Assembly: GCA_964587655.1 (NCBI GenBank)
Contig: CAZPMT010000037.1
Coordinates: 1 to 40,789, forward strand
Reading direction: 5' to 3'
Length of the DNA stretch: 40,789 nt
Source of the DNA: CAZPMT01 sp964587655
Lineage (GTDB): Bacteria > Hydrogenedentota > Hydrogenedentia > Hydrogenedentales > SLHB01
In this document: in pieces, positions 16,556 to 24,952 of the stretch
Position numbering within the stretch: the stretch's first letter is position 1
How the letters are laid out: each line of letters begins with the position of its first letter
Notes under the pieces: model-generated
Database searches by the model: none
What the model saw: the letters and a program-made list of their open reading frames with translations, nothing else
What the model was told of the DNA's origin: nothing
Program-made: the position numbers and the translations under genes

Positions 16556-16669
16556 ATGTGGCAGGACCTTCTTGCCACCGTCGTGACTACGATGGTGGAA
16601 TACATCACCGAGTTAATCTTCGGACCCATCATCTCGTGGATTCTGGGCGCGTTCGGCTTCGGCGGCTGA
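16556..16669 (+). CDS. Tiny hydrophobic protein, 37 residues, unknown
   Basis: The ATG at 16556 is preceded by GGAGGCGG. The product is one hydrophobic helix (LLATVVTTMVEYITELIFGP) followed by IISWILGAFGFGG. Its C terminus matches that of the preceding tiny ORF in the pattern WxLGxFGFG or WLGFG, suggesting tandem paralogues. The following gene converges from the other strand 15 bases later. Confidence 0.6.
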   Translation: MWQDLLATVVTTMVEYITELIFGPIISWILGAFGFGG

Positions 16670-16684
16670 GATCGGGCGCCGAAG

Positions 16685-18730
16685 CTACCGGTGCTCCTTG
16701 TTCTTGAGGATGGGTTTGATCCGCCAGTCGGCTTCGGGACCGAAGCGGATGTTGCGGCCGCCCCATCCGTCGTGCTGGTTGCCGTAGACCCCATGGGTCA
16801 CGGAGGTGAACGCGGCGTCAAGAAGGATCAGCAGCGCAACGCCGGCAAGCACCGTATTCCGAATGAGTCTCCCGTAGTTCTCTGCGAGTCGAATGGGCAC
16901 GGTTTCCTCACAGTTTGTCGCGGCTTGACAAACTGTGTCGCGTGCGAAGTACAGGATCAGGAACGTGGCGATCAAGGCGTTCACGAATATGACGCCTTCC
17001 GTGGCAAGCCGTTCTTGACTGAAAGCCACGAGGGCCCTCAAGAAGTTGCCTATGACGATGGCCCAAAGGAATACCAGGTAGAAGAGTTGGCCTTTCCCCA
17101 GCCATGACTTCGGCACGACCGCCAGGGGCCTCCGCAGATGCACTGCAAGCAGGGCCACAGTGCACACCGTCATCAGCAGGAAGATGATCGTGAACCACGT
17201 TCTCGCGGAAAGCTCGATCCCCTGGAACAGCGGCGCTTTCATGAGAAGCGGCACAGAGCGAAAACCGCCGGCTCGTTCCCGGGTCCAGTCTTCGATGCAC
17301 TTGACGAGATTCACGAACAAGAGCGCGTTGAGAATGAAGCTTACGGAGAAGGCTTCGGTCCACCGGCGCACAGGCGGATCATCATTGACAGGCTTGAGCC
17401 GCGTCGCGAGCATGCCCATAGAAACGGCGATGGCCAGTCCGTACATCAGGCCCGCGCCCTGCTCGGTGCAGATACTGTGCCAGTTCGCGCTGCGCCAATG
17501 CGCCCACGCCTGAATGACCGACTCGTCTTGGGTCAGGCGCGGATTGCCGGGCATGAACATGAGGATCTTGACGAACTGCGCCAGCATGAACCCGAGCCCG
17601 CCCATAAAGCCCGACAGGAGCGACGCGAATGCCACGGGATACAGCTTGTATCGATAGGCGTACACGAGCAGTCCGATGAACGCGCCGACGATGTTCGCCC
17701 AACTGTCGCCGCGCGGCGGCTGGAGGCGGAAGCCGCCCACGCCCGGCATGAAGTTGGACAGGAACACCGGACAGATGAGGAACACCGCGTAGCTTCCGAG
17801 CGTCATGTGCATCAACAATGACGACCCGGACCGCCATTTGCCGTATTGGTGGAAGTACACCGCGATCCCGGCGATTAATCCGAATATCCAGCCGAGATGA
17901 TTGCCGAAATCGAAGAAGACCTGCGGCCAGTTGGTGATGAGGTTGTCGGGGTTGAACGGCAGGTTCGTCACCGGGTCAATAGCGCTGAGGTCGCCCTGAC
18001 GCTGCACCAGAACGTTAAGCAGCGGCCCCAGCAGCCCGGTCACGATGAGGAACTTCTGGATGATGAATCCTGTGAGCGCGCCGGCAACGCTGAACAACGC
18101 GAGCATCGGGATCTTTTTGAACCGTCGATCCCACAGGTCGAACAGACACAACGCGATCAGCGCGGTGGATGCTTCCAGCCACTCGCTGTCGAGCCAGTAG
18201 AACGGATTGCGCTGACGAAACCATGTGCCGTCCGCGCCAGTTACACCGAACGTGCGTTCATACCACCCGACGAATGCGTCTTCGCCAAAATACTGGATCG
18301 TCCAGATGACAAGCACCCAGCACAGCGGCCGGAACAATTGAGTGAGCTTCTCGCGATCCTCGACGGCGGGATACGCCGTGCCCGCGCCGCCCATCGCGGC
18401 CCACAAGAAACCGACGACGAACACCGAGAAGAACCCGTAGATCTGCGTCGGAAGATGGCCGCTCTGCGTATAGCTCAGCGTCGGCATGTAGGCAATCGAG
18501 CCGCCGAATCCCCACCCCAGCGCGCCGAAGAACGCGAAGTAGGCCACGCGCCGCCGCCAGTCTTCCCGCCCGGAAAACAGGCACACCGCGATGCCCGCCA
18601 ATGTCCCGGCGATCATCGCGCCGAACTCGTGTCCGAAGTTCCCGCGTATTCCCCAGCCGATCGACAGAGAGAGCATTACGATCAAGACGCTTGACAACCG
18701 GAATCCCGGAACGGATCTGCTGTCTGTCAT
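16685..18730 (-). CDS. Large polytopic membrane protein, unknown function, carrying a palindromic insert
   Basis: A 681-residue protein with about 14-16 predicted membrane helices and short loops. The first helices read VLIVMLSLSIGWGIRG followed by NFGHEFGAMIAGTLAG. Several conserved-looking Trp/Gly motifs (GWGFGGSIAYM, FDFGNHLGWIFGL) recur. I do not recognise a characterised family; similar proteins are annotated as hypothetical membrane proteins in PVC-type bacteria. I chose ATG 18730 because AGGAGG lies 8 bases upstream; ATG 18739 would overlap that SD. Residues 599-607 (TVCQAATNC) are encoded by the palindrome at 16910-16936 and fall in a loop between the membrane helix ending LILYFARD and the final helical part, a tolerant site. 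Confidence 0.8.
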   Translation of the reverse strand: MTDSRSVPGFRLSSVLIVMLSLSIGWGIRGNFGHEFGAMIAGTLAGIAVCLFSGREDWRRRVAYFAFFGALGWGFGGSIAYMPTLSYTQSGHLPTQIYGFFSVFVVGFLWAAMGGAGTAYPAVEDREKLTQLFRPLCWVLVIWTIQYFGEDAFVGWYERTFGVTGADGTWFRQRNPFYWLDSEWLEASTALIALCLFDLWDRRFKKIPMLALFSVAGALTGFIIQKFLIVTGLLGPLLNVLVQRQGDLSAIDPVTNLPFNPDNLITNWPQVFFDFGNHLGWIFGLIAGIAVYFHQYGKWRSGSSLLMHMTLGSYAVFLICPVFLSNFMPGVGGFRLQPPRGDSWANIVGAFIGLLVYAYRYKLYPVAFASLLSGFMGGLGFMLAQFVKILMFMPGNPRLTQDESVIQAWAHWRSANWHSICTEQGAGLMYGLAIAVSMGMLATRLKPVNDDPPVRRWTEAFSVSFILNALLFVNLVKCIEDWTRERAGGFRSVPLLMKAPLFQGIELSARTWFTIIFLLMTVCTVALLAVHLRRPLAVVPKSWLGKGQLFYLVFLWAIVIGNFLRALVAFSQERLATEGVIFVNALIATFLILYFARDTVCQAATNCEETVPIRLAENYGRLIRNTVLAGVALLILLDAAFTSVTHGVYGNQHDGWGGRNIRFGPEADWRIKPILKNKEHR
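16910..16936 (-). repeat. Palindromic element (family 1) inside the polytopic membrane protein gene
   Basis: ACAGTTTGTC and GACAAACTGT around GCGGCTT (plus strand). In frame, encoding TVCQAATNC. Confidence 0.92.
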
Positions 18731-18756
18731 CAGGGTCATCCTCCTGAGTTCCGCAC

Positions 18757-18818
18757 TAGGTTGTAGACTTAAGGCTGTAGGTATTCTGTTTTCCTACAGA
18801 CCTACAGCCTTCAACCTA
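18757..18818. repeat. Palindromic element (family 2)
   Basis: The left arm ends AAGGCTGTAGG and the right arm begins CCTACAGACCTACAGCCTT, around a loop TATTCTGTTTT. It lies upstream of the polytopic membrane gene. Confidence 0.85.
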
Positions 18819-18882
18819 CGGTATTTCGCAAGAAAGATCTGTTCAATCAGAGTGGAGTAGCGATTCTTCGCATGCATGTCCT

Positions 18883-20265
18883 TCATTGCCGAAGGCCTCG
18901 TTTTCCGGGCCACCGAAGCACGAGAACTTCTTCTCGAAGTTGCTCTTTTGTGGCGGTTGCCAATCGCGTTCGGAACAAGTCTATCCCCACAACTTCGTAG
19001 CCAAGAGAATGGGCCAAGTCGGCCAAGAGTTGTCCGGTTCTTATCATGACCTGCAAATACGAAGCCTGATCCCCGACCACATAGGCAAGCTGCGCTCCCG
19101 GACGCAGGACAGTCCGCAGTTCGGCCAGGTGCTGAGCCATTCCTCCAAAGTAAAGCCGCGCGACTCGCGCATAAAGGCGCTCGAACCCAGAGGTCTTCGC
19201 GAGCTCGATCCTGCGGTGTTCAATGGCGTCCGCCACCCGCTCGATCTCCTCATGACCTGCGACAAGAACATCGTCCGTGTCACTCTTGTAAACGCCACGC
19301 GTATTGGATCGGATCATTCCCCGCTTGACTGAACGAAGATCCTCCTTGCTCCGCATGAAACCAAGAAGGACCGATTCAAGACGAGTTGTACGGGTGTAGT
19401 CCTTCTCGTTCGGGTATGGCGGCGATGTTATCACCGCGTCAACGGACTCCTCCGGCAGCACTGCGCCCACGCGCCGGGAGTCCGCGCGGATCGCGACGGA
19501 CTTGACATGCGCGTTGGCGCTGAACATCACGAGATCGTCGGCCATGGCCGCGACATTGCTCAGCCAGAGGTCTACCGCGGGAGCATCCTGCTTGGGTCGT
19601 CCAACGCCGACTTCCGGTCCGAAGGAGAGATTGCTTATGCCAAACACAATGGCTTTGGCAAGCGCCAATCGTTCGTGTCCTCCAAGATCGGGGTCTCCAA
19701 AGGATTTCAGAACATCAAGGAGCACCAGGGTCCTGTGAAGCGGCAGAGGGCTTATCGAATCCCTGAGCAGCAGCTTCGCCTCCTCCTCAGGAAGCTTCCG
19801 AAGAGGCGCCTCCGGCGCGCTGCAATGTCCGAACAAGGGAAGCAATTCCTCCACTCCCTCACGTGACATTACTTCAAGCGCTTTCTTCGCGACGCGGCGC
19901 GCATGACGGAGAAGCCTCTCTGGATCCGCGGTCCAGTCAACCTTGACCTGCGTGGCGAAGTGGGCCATCGGGTTGGACTCAATCCCTACGCTGGATATGC
20001 CCCGCTTCTTGCACTCAACGAGGGTCGTTCCCGTGCCGCAGAACGGATCCAGCACGGTTTGCCCGGATCGGACGCCAAAGCGTTCCAGGTACTCGCCCAC
20101 CAGATGAGGTGGAAAGGACAGAACGAAGCGATACCAGCCATGTACCGGACGGTCTTTCGTCTTAAGCTTGTTGTCCTCGGCTCGAACGGACTTCTCACCC
20201 GAAGCCAGCAGGACTGCAGCGCTTCCTTCTCGTCCTGATACATGTCTATTCTCAAACGCGTTCAT
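18883..20265 (-). CDS. DNA (amino)methyltransferase, orphan
   Basis: A 460-residue S-adenosylmethionine-dependent DNA methylase of the N4-cytosine/N6-adenine type. The AdoMet motif I is DPFCGTGTT (73-81) and the catalytic motif IV is TSPPYPNEKDY (S281-P-P-Y284). The order motif I, then about 200 residues that may hold target recognition, then motif IV fits the alpha-like arrangement. SPPY in place of DPPY points to cytosine-N4 or a related group. No restriction endonuclease or specificity subunit lies next to it, so it may be a solitary regulatory methylase. A possible promoter lies at 20307-20335. Target sequence cannot be told from the protein. Confidence 0.88.
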   Translation of the reverse strand: MNAFENRHVSGREGSAAVLLASGEKSVRAEDNKLKTKDRPVHGWYRFVLSFPPHLVGEYLERFGVRSGQTVLDPFCGTGTTLVECKKRGISSVGIESNPMAHFATQVKVDWTADPERLLRHARRVAKKALEVMSREGVEELLPLFGHCSAPEAPLRKLPEEEAKLLLRDSISPLPLHRTLVLLDVLKSFGDPDLGGHERLALAKAIVFGISNLSFGPEVGVGRPKQDAPAVDLWLSNVAAMADDLVMFSANAHVKSVAIRADSRRVGAVLPEESVDAVITSPPYPNEKDYTRTTRLESVLLGFMRSKEDLRSVKRGMIRSNTRGVYKSDTDDVLVAGHEEIERVADAIEHRRIELAKTSGFERLYARVARLYFGGMAQHLAELRTVLRPGAQLAYVVGDQASYLQVMIRTGQLLADLAHSLGYEVVGIDLFRTRLATATKEQLREEVLVLRWPGKRGLRQ

Positions 20266-20306
20266 GAGATCTCACACCCTACCGCCTGATCAGCTTCTGG
20301 AAAGGG

Positions 20307-20335
20307 AATCTAGCACAACACCAAGAACTCTACAA
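20307..20335 (-). promoter_or_regulatory. Putative promoter of the methyltransferase gene
   Basis: On the minus strand TTGTAG (20335-20330), 17 bases, then TAGATT (20312-20307), about 42 bases before the ATG at 20265. Confidence 0.4.
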
Positions 20336-20346
20336 ATCCGAGTCGC

Positions 20347-22476
20347 TCATTGCGTCTTCCCGTACCGTCGCTGATACACCTCGGCGTGGACCTTGCGCGC
20401 GGCTTTGACGAGTTCCGGATACGGCGTGTCCGTGACATCGAGGAAGCCGATGTTGTAGTTCTCGCCGTCGAACCAGCGTCCCGTGTTCGGTTCATCAATA
20501 TACTGGAACCAGTGGCAGCCGACAAATGCCGGGCAATCGGCGACGCTCTCGACGTACTTGATGTAGTGCTCGGCGCGGTCTTTCTGATCGCGCGTAGGCG
20601 CGAGGCCGCCGTGGAACATGCCGCGATCAAGCGCGCCGAAATGGAATTCGCCTATGATGATCGGCTTGCCGAGATCGTTATCTCCGGAGAACTTCTCGCA
20701 CGGGATCGTCCGGTAGTAGAGGTTGTAGCTCACGACGTCGGCGACGTCCGCGCATGCGCGGACGGCCTGCGGCGGCGCGGTCGCGAACCGGCAGCCCAGG
20801 TATAGGTGGTTCGGCGCATACTTCTTGATCGCCGTGTTGACGATCTCGAAGTATTTGCGCGCGAACTGATACACGAAGGCGTCGAGGTCGGCTGCGCACG
20901 CCTCCGTTTGTTTAGCGGGGACCCGAAGGCCGTCCCAATTCGGCGCGGTCGCCACCCATGCTTCATTGAGTTTGTCCAACGATCCGTACTTGGCCTGAAG
21001 CTTCTCGACGAATGCCTTGCGGCACGGCTGCCCGGGCGGACAGGCGAGCGTCCCTTCACGGATGGTTTCCCAGGCCATTTCGTTATCGACGAAGTAGCCG
21101 ATGCACAGCGGGTTGTTCGCGAACTTGCCCGCCTCGGGCGCTGCCGAAGCGTCCGCCGCCTTCGCGAAACTCTCGTCGAACACGTCCCGCATGCGGCCCC
21201 AATAGCCGCGCGCGCCTTCGAGTTCACGGATTACTCCGGCGATGCCAATCGAGGCCACGAACGGCATCGGACTGTTCTCAAGGACGTCCTCTTGCGACCA
21301 GTTCGCGATGGTGTTGAAGCCCCACGATCTCAGGCGTCCGTACACCATGCCGCGCCACGCCGCGGCCCAATCCTCGCCATATTTCCAAGCCAGATTCGCC
21401 CGATAGAAGTTAAAGGTCCGCCCCTTCCCGCCGATCGCTTCCGCCATGCTGTGCGCGCCGCTCACCTCGGAGAACATGTCCTTGTAAGAGGCGTCGGTGG
21501 GATTCGGCAGCCACTCGAACCAGTCGTCGCGGCCCTCGATGAACGTCTGTTCCCACGTACCCACGCAGTCCATCCCGTTCGAGAAGAACAGATGCCCGTC
21601 CGGCGTGACCAGCCACCACTTTCCATCCACCTTCTGCGTGCGGAACCACCCTGTGGCGTCGAGTTGCGGCCCTTCCGCCCAGCCGCCGAATTTGTCGCGT
21701 CCCGGTAGGGCGGGCTTCTTGTCCAACTCACGCCGCTCCTTCTTGAGACGTTTTCCAAGGCCGGCTTCCGCGTGAAGCTTGCCGGGCCATTCAGCGTGAA
21801 TGTACTGGCCGAAGCGATCCACGAACGGCATGACGATCTCATCCCTGTCTGATGCGCCCTTGCCGAACAACCGGATCTCTTGGAGGATCAGTGTATGCGG
21901 TTTGACGGGCCTCGGAAGGAATACCTGGAACGCCGTGATGTGAGAAGGGTCAATCACCGGGCCTTGTCCCACTGGCCCGCGCACGGGGATGCCGCGCATG
22001 CCCCAGAACCGCTTCTCCGTGCCTGTGTTGAACAGGACTTGCAGGACGCCGCCCTGTCGCGCCGGGATCGTGGCGCTACCCGTGTTGCAGTGCACGGCGC
22101 CGTCTGCTGAGGGATCGTCGTCGACGCGCATGCACACGTCTACCGGCTCATTCCTAGGATTGAAGACGTCCACCGCAAGGCCCGCAGAGTTGCCCCAGTT
22201 CCAGGCCGCGTCCTTCGGCGCGAATGACACGTTGGGCCAGTCGACCTGCTGAAAATCCACTAGCATGGCCTGGCGCCTCTCGTGCCGGACCATCCGGGCC
22301 TCCGCGTTGTTCTGCTTCATGTTTTTAGGTAGCGAGGACCGGTCAAACGAGATGAGCGCGGCCTCCTTCCGCGTGACGGAACCTGCGTCAATCGCAAGGC
22401 CGGCGCACCATTGCACCGCTGCCACGGCACTGATGAAGAACCCGCAAACGAGAAGCTTGATGCTCTTCAGATGCAC
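20347..22476 (-). CDS. Secreted glycoside hydrolase, GH50 (agarase)-like
   Basis: A 709-residue exported enzyme. The signal peptide is about residues 1-27 (LVCGFFISAVAAVQ). An N-terminal beta-sandwich-like region (to ~270) is followed by a TIM-barrel hydrolase domain opening with the GKWWLVTPDGHLFFSNGMD pattern seen in beta-agarase-type clan A enzymes. Likely catalytic residues are E466 in GYFVDNEMAW (acid/base) and E610 in IIIGEFHFG (nucleophile). I chose the GTG at 22476: GGAAGG lies 5 bases upstream and it directly precedes the signal peptide. The frame runs on to 22593, but that part is repeat sequence. The true substrate (agarose, other galactan) is uncertain. Confidence 0.75.
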   Translation of the reverse strand: MHLKSIKLLVCGFFISAVAAVQWCAGLAIDAGSVTRKEAALISFDRSSLPKNMKQNNAEARMVRHERRQAMLVDFQQVDWPNVSFAPKDAAWNWGNSAGLAVDVFNPRNEPVDVCMRVDDDPSADGAVHCNTGSATIPARQGGVLQVLFNTGTEKRFWGMRGIPVRGPVGQGPVIDPSHITAFQVFLPRPVKPHTLILQEIRLFGKGASDRDEIVMPFVDRFGQYIHAEWPGKLHAEAGLGKRLKKERRELDKKPALPGRDKFGGWAEGPQLDATGWFRTQKVDGKWWLVTPDGHLFFSNGMDCVGTWEQTFIEGRDDWFEWLPNPTDASYKDMFSEVSGAHSMAEAIGGKGRTFNFYRANLAWKYGEDWAAAWRGMVYGRLRSWGFNTIANWSQEDVLENSPMPFVASIGIAGVIRELEGARGYWGRMRDVFDESFAKAADASAAPEAGKFANNPLCIGYFVDNEMAWETIREGTLACPPGQPCRKAFVEKLQAKYGSLDKLNEAWVATAPNWDGLRVPAKQTEACAADLDAFVYQFARKYFEIVNTAIKKYAPNHLYLGCRFATAPPQAVRACADVADVVSYNLYYRTIPCEKFSGDNDLGKPIIIGEFHFGALDRGMFHGGLAPTRDQKDRAEHYIKYVESVADCPAFVGCHWFQYIDEPNTGRWFDGENYNIGFLDVTDTPYPELVKAARKVHAEVYQRRYGKTQ

Positions 22477-22518
22477 GGATGCCTTCCAAGTCGCGTTGAG
22501 ACTTACGGGATGCCCGTC

Positions 22519-22789
22519 TAGTAGAGCGTTTCCGAAATAACGTTGCAGTACCCCGAAAGGGGTAGAATGTGAATAGCCGTGGGTGGAACCCACGGAGAGA
22601 GGTTCCGCGGACGGACGACCCTGACGGGGTCGAACCGCATGGAAACGGGCGTCAATATTGCGTGTTCAACCCCGTCAGGGTTGTGTATAACGGACACGGG
22701 TTCCGTGGGTTTCACCCACGGCTATTCACATTACATCCCTTCGGGATGTCAAACCAAACCTGTAACGTTATTTCGAGAACGCGCTACTA
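22519..22789. mobile_element. Nested inverted-repeat (MITE-like) element, 271 bp
   Basis: Terminal inverted repeats of 30 bases (22519-22548 and 22789-22760) match at 26 positions and both begin TAGTAG. Inside is a second inverted pair, GTGAATAGCCGTGGGT with ACCCACGG (22569-22595 and 22700-22731), and a third, ACCCTGACGGGGT (22619-22631 and its complement around 22670-22682). Small hairpins CCCCGAAAGGGG and CATCCCTTCGGGATG lie between the first and second pairs. It has no coding capacity. The right terminus overlaps the stop codon of nrdJ. Confidence 0.75.
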
Positions 22790-24880
22790 CGCGTCCGCAC
22801 CCACTTCCGCCGGGACCTTTTCCCCGGCGGTATCAGGATCGATACCAGGGGTTGAACCGTGTCCGTTGCCGTTGAAAGGCAGTTCCTGCGGTTCTGGGAA
22901 GTGCTCGGGCTCGGGGGTGACCTCGCATTTGTCGCCGTCGCAGAAGACGTCCTGCGCCTCCTTCGTGTTCAGCGTGCTGAAGTTCACGGGCTTGAGCTTG
23001 GCTGCGGCGCGCAGGTATGCCTCGCCGGTGATGGTCTGGTACGGCGCCTGTGGATAGTTGTGGTCGTGGAGCGGCAGGAAGCTGACGGATTTGAGGCGGG
23101 TCTCGTACAACTCGAGGATGCGCGGGATATCCTTGGCCTCCTCGGCTTTGAAGGTCACGGTTGCGCTGACTTGGTTGTCCGCCCAGTAATACTGCATCTG
23201 TGCGATATTCTCGACCTGCTCCCAGATCGACACGTCGAACTTGGACCGGTGGAACGCCTTGTGCTCGACGGGGAAGTACACCACAAGCGTGTTGTCGCCG
23301 TACACGGACTCTTCGATGCGATGTCCGGCACGGCGGAGCGGCTCGACGAGCGGGCTCGTCTTGTCGATGCGGATCGTGCGGAAGTAATACTGCGAATGCG
23401 GGTAATGGATCCCCGCCGTCACGCCCGGCAACAGAGAAACGGTGCCGCTGGGTTTGACGCTGGTCTTCTTGATGCTCTCGGGTATGCACAACCATTGCGA
23501 GTAGATCTTGTCGAGCTTGCCGACGTACTGGTAGCCCTTATCGCACCAGTCAAAATGCGTGCGGCGTCCGTGCTTCTCGAACGCCTCGACGATCCCCGAC
23601 TGCGACAAGCCGATCCGGCGGTTGCGCAGCATGATGGCGTTCGTGCGTTCGTTGTGCGTCGGCACCAGCGTAACGGTTTTCGCGTAGAGATAAGCGAACT
23701 TGAGCGTGCGCTGGTATTCGTCGAATGATTCGTGCAGCGACGGAAACGTCTCGACGAGGTTGCAGATCTCGTAGGATTCGAGGCTCTGCTCGGCGCAGGG
23801 ATTCGTGCCGGACACCTTCGCGTCGATCCAGTTCTCTCCGTCCTTGAACCGTCCGTACGCGCGCGCGTTCTCGCGCCAGAAATATCCGGGTTCGCCGTTC
23901 TTCGCGGTCTGCGCGCCCACCTGCGTGTAGTCCATGCCGGTTTCCGCGGACACGCTGTTGTTGGACGCCCACCGCCACAGCTTGAGTTGCTCGGCATAGA
24001 GGGCCGGGTCCTTCAGTTTCAGATACGCTTCATCACCCGGTGCGCCGAGGGCCAATTCCGCCGTGCGCCGCACGCCGCCCGACACCACACACTTGCCGAT
24101 GACGTTCATGAGATCGGTGATGTCGGTCGACGAAATGAGTTGGCCGACGCGCGGCGCCAGCACTCTGTCGATGTTCTCGATGCACTCAATCAGGGGCTTG
24201 GGACCCGGTGCGATCCCGCCGAAGGTCTTGATGGGCGACCCAATGGGCCGGACTAGCGAGTAGTCGATGCGCGCCGGGCGCCTGCGCGTGCCCGCGTACG
24301 ATTCGAGGATCTGACGGACCACCTCGCACCAGCCCTCTTTTGAATCCTCGACGACGAACGTGTCCTCGCTATTTTCGGGCGCGTGGACGACCACCTTGCC
24401 CGCGCCCGTGGTATCGAACGCCACGCCCACGCCGAGCATGGACATGTCCATGAGGAAACAGAACGGTTCGCTGAAGCTGACCTCGAGCTCGTCGGTCGAC
24501 ACGAACGCGCAGTTGTTCAGCGCCGCGGAGCCGCGTTCCCAGATGTAGTCCGTGCCCATCATCCACAGGCCGCGGCCGGGCGGCAGGAACTTGAAATCCC
24601 ACATCAACCGGAACATCTCCTGGGCCGATCTCTGCGCCTTGTCCACGTTCCACGGCAGCTTGAGGCTCCGGCAGTGGTTGAGCTGGATCGTGTAGCAGCC
24701 TTCGGCGACGCGCCGCAGGGTTTCCCAGTACTCTTCCGTGCGTCCGCCCTCTCCTGATACGACCCGCGCGTAGGTCCGCTTGTAGGTCACGTAGCCCAAA
24801 GGCCCCCAGTTCGGCTCACGGCCTTTGTACTGCGCAAGGAAACTCTCCGCAAGCGCGAACTGCTCTCTTACCCGAAACAT
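22787..24880 (-). CDS. nrdJ: Adenosylcobalamin-dependent (class II) ribonucleoside-triphosphate reductase
   Basis: A 697-residue enzyme that reduces ribonucleotides to deoxyribonucleotides using coenzyme B12 to make the thiyl radical. It follows the monomeric Lactobacillus-type pattern: C124 in LNNCAF, and the active-site stretch NPCAEQSLESYEIC with C362, E364 and C373, whose 11-residue spacing matches the known enzyme. A C-terminal redox pair CDGDKC (C647, C652) is present. GGGAGA precedes the ATG. It lies downstream of thyX on the same strand with a family-2 palindrome between, so the two form a deoxynucleotide-supply unit. Its TAG stop lies within the terminal repeat of the element at 22519-22789, so the last residues may have been set by insertion. 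Confidence 0.95.
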   Translation of the reverse strand: MFRVREQFALAESFLAQYKGREPNWGPLGYVTYKRTYARVVSGEGGRTEEYWETLRRVAEGCYTIQLNHCRSLKLPWNVDKAQRSAQEMFRLMWDFKFLPPGRGLWMMGTDYIWERGSAALNNCAFVSTDELEVSFSEPFCFLMDMSMLGVGVAFDTTGAGKVVVHAPENSEDTFVVEDSKEGWCEVVRQILESYAGTRRRPARIDYSLVRPIGSPIKTFGGIAPGPKPLIECIENIDRVLAPRVGQLISSTDITDLMNVIGKCVVSGGVRRTAELALGAPGDEAYLKLKDPALYAEQLKLWRWASNNSVSAETGMDYTQVGAQTAKNGEPGYFWRENARAYGRFKDGENWIDAKVSGTNPCAEQSLESYEICNLVETFPSLHESFDEYQRTLKFAYLYAKTVTLVPTHNERTNAIMLRNRRIGLSQSGIVEAFEKHGRRTHFDWCDKGYQYVGKLDKIYSQWLCIPESIKKTSVKPSGTVSLLPGVTAGIHYPHSQYYFRTIRIDKTSPLVEPLRRAGHRIEESVYGDNTLVVYFPVEHKAFHRSKFDVSIWEQVENIAQMQYYWADNQVSATVTFKAEEAKDIPRILELYETRLKSVSFLPLHDHNYPQAPYQTITGEAYLRAAAKLKPVNFSTLNTKEAQDVFCDGDKCEVTPEPEHFPEPQELPFNGNGHGSTPGIDPDTAGEKVPAEVGADA

Positions 24881-24894
24881 CTCATCTCTCCCAT

Positions 24895-24947
24895 TAGGCT
24901 GTAGGCTGAAGGCTGTAGGTATTTTGTTTTCCTACAGCCTACAGCCT
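24895..24947. repeat. Palindromic element (family 2)
   Basis: The left arm TAGGCTGTAGGCTGAAGG and following bases (24895-24919) and the right arm CCTACAGCCTACAGCC (24931-24946) enclose TATTTTGTTTT. It lies between thyX and nrdJ. Confidence 0.88.
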
Positions 24948-24952
24948 CTTCA

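Noticed and set aside
13467..16936. Repeated palindromes resembling a CRISPR array
   Set aside because: The copies are irregularly spaced, occur inside genes, and no spacers of even length or cas genes are present.
4581..21452. Near-identical 20-odd bases at about 4580 and 21430
   Set aside because: Both lie in coding sequence for similar short peptides (MAxAIGGK) in unrelated proteins, and there is no wider similarity; chance is more likely.
22476..22593. N-terminal extension of the glycoside hydrolase to 22593
   Set aside because: The extra codons come from the inverted-repeat element and upstream sequence; the GTG at 22476 has an SD and directly precedes the signal peptide.
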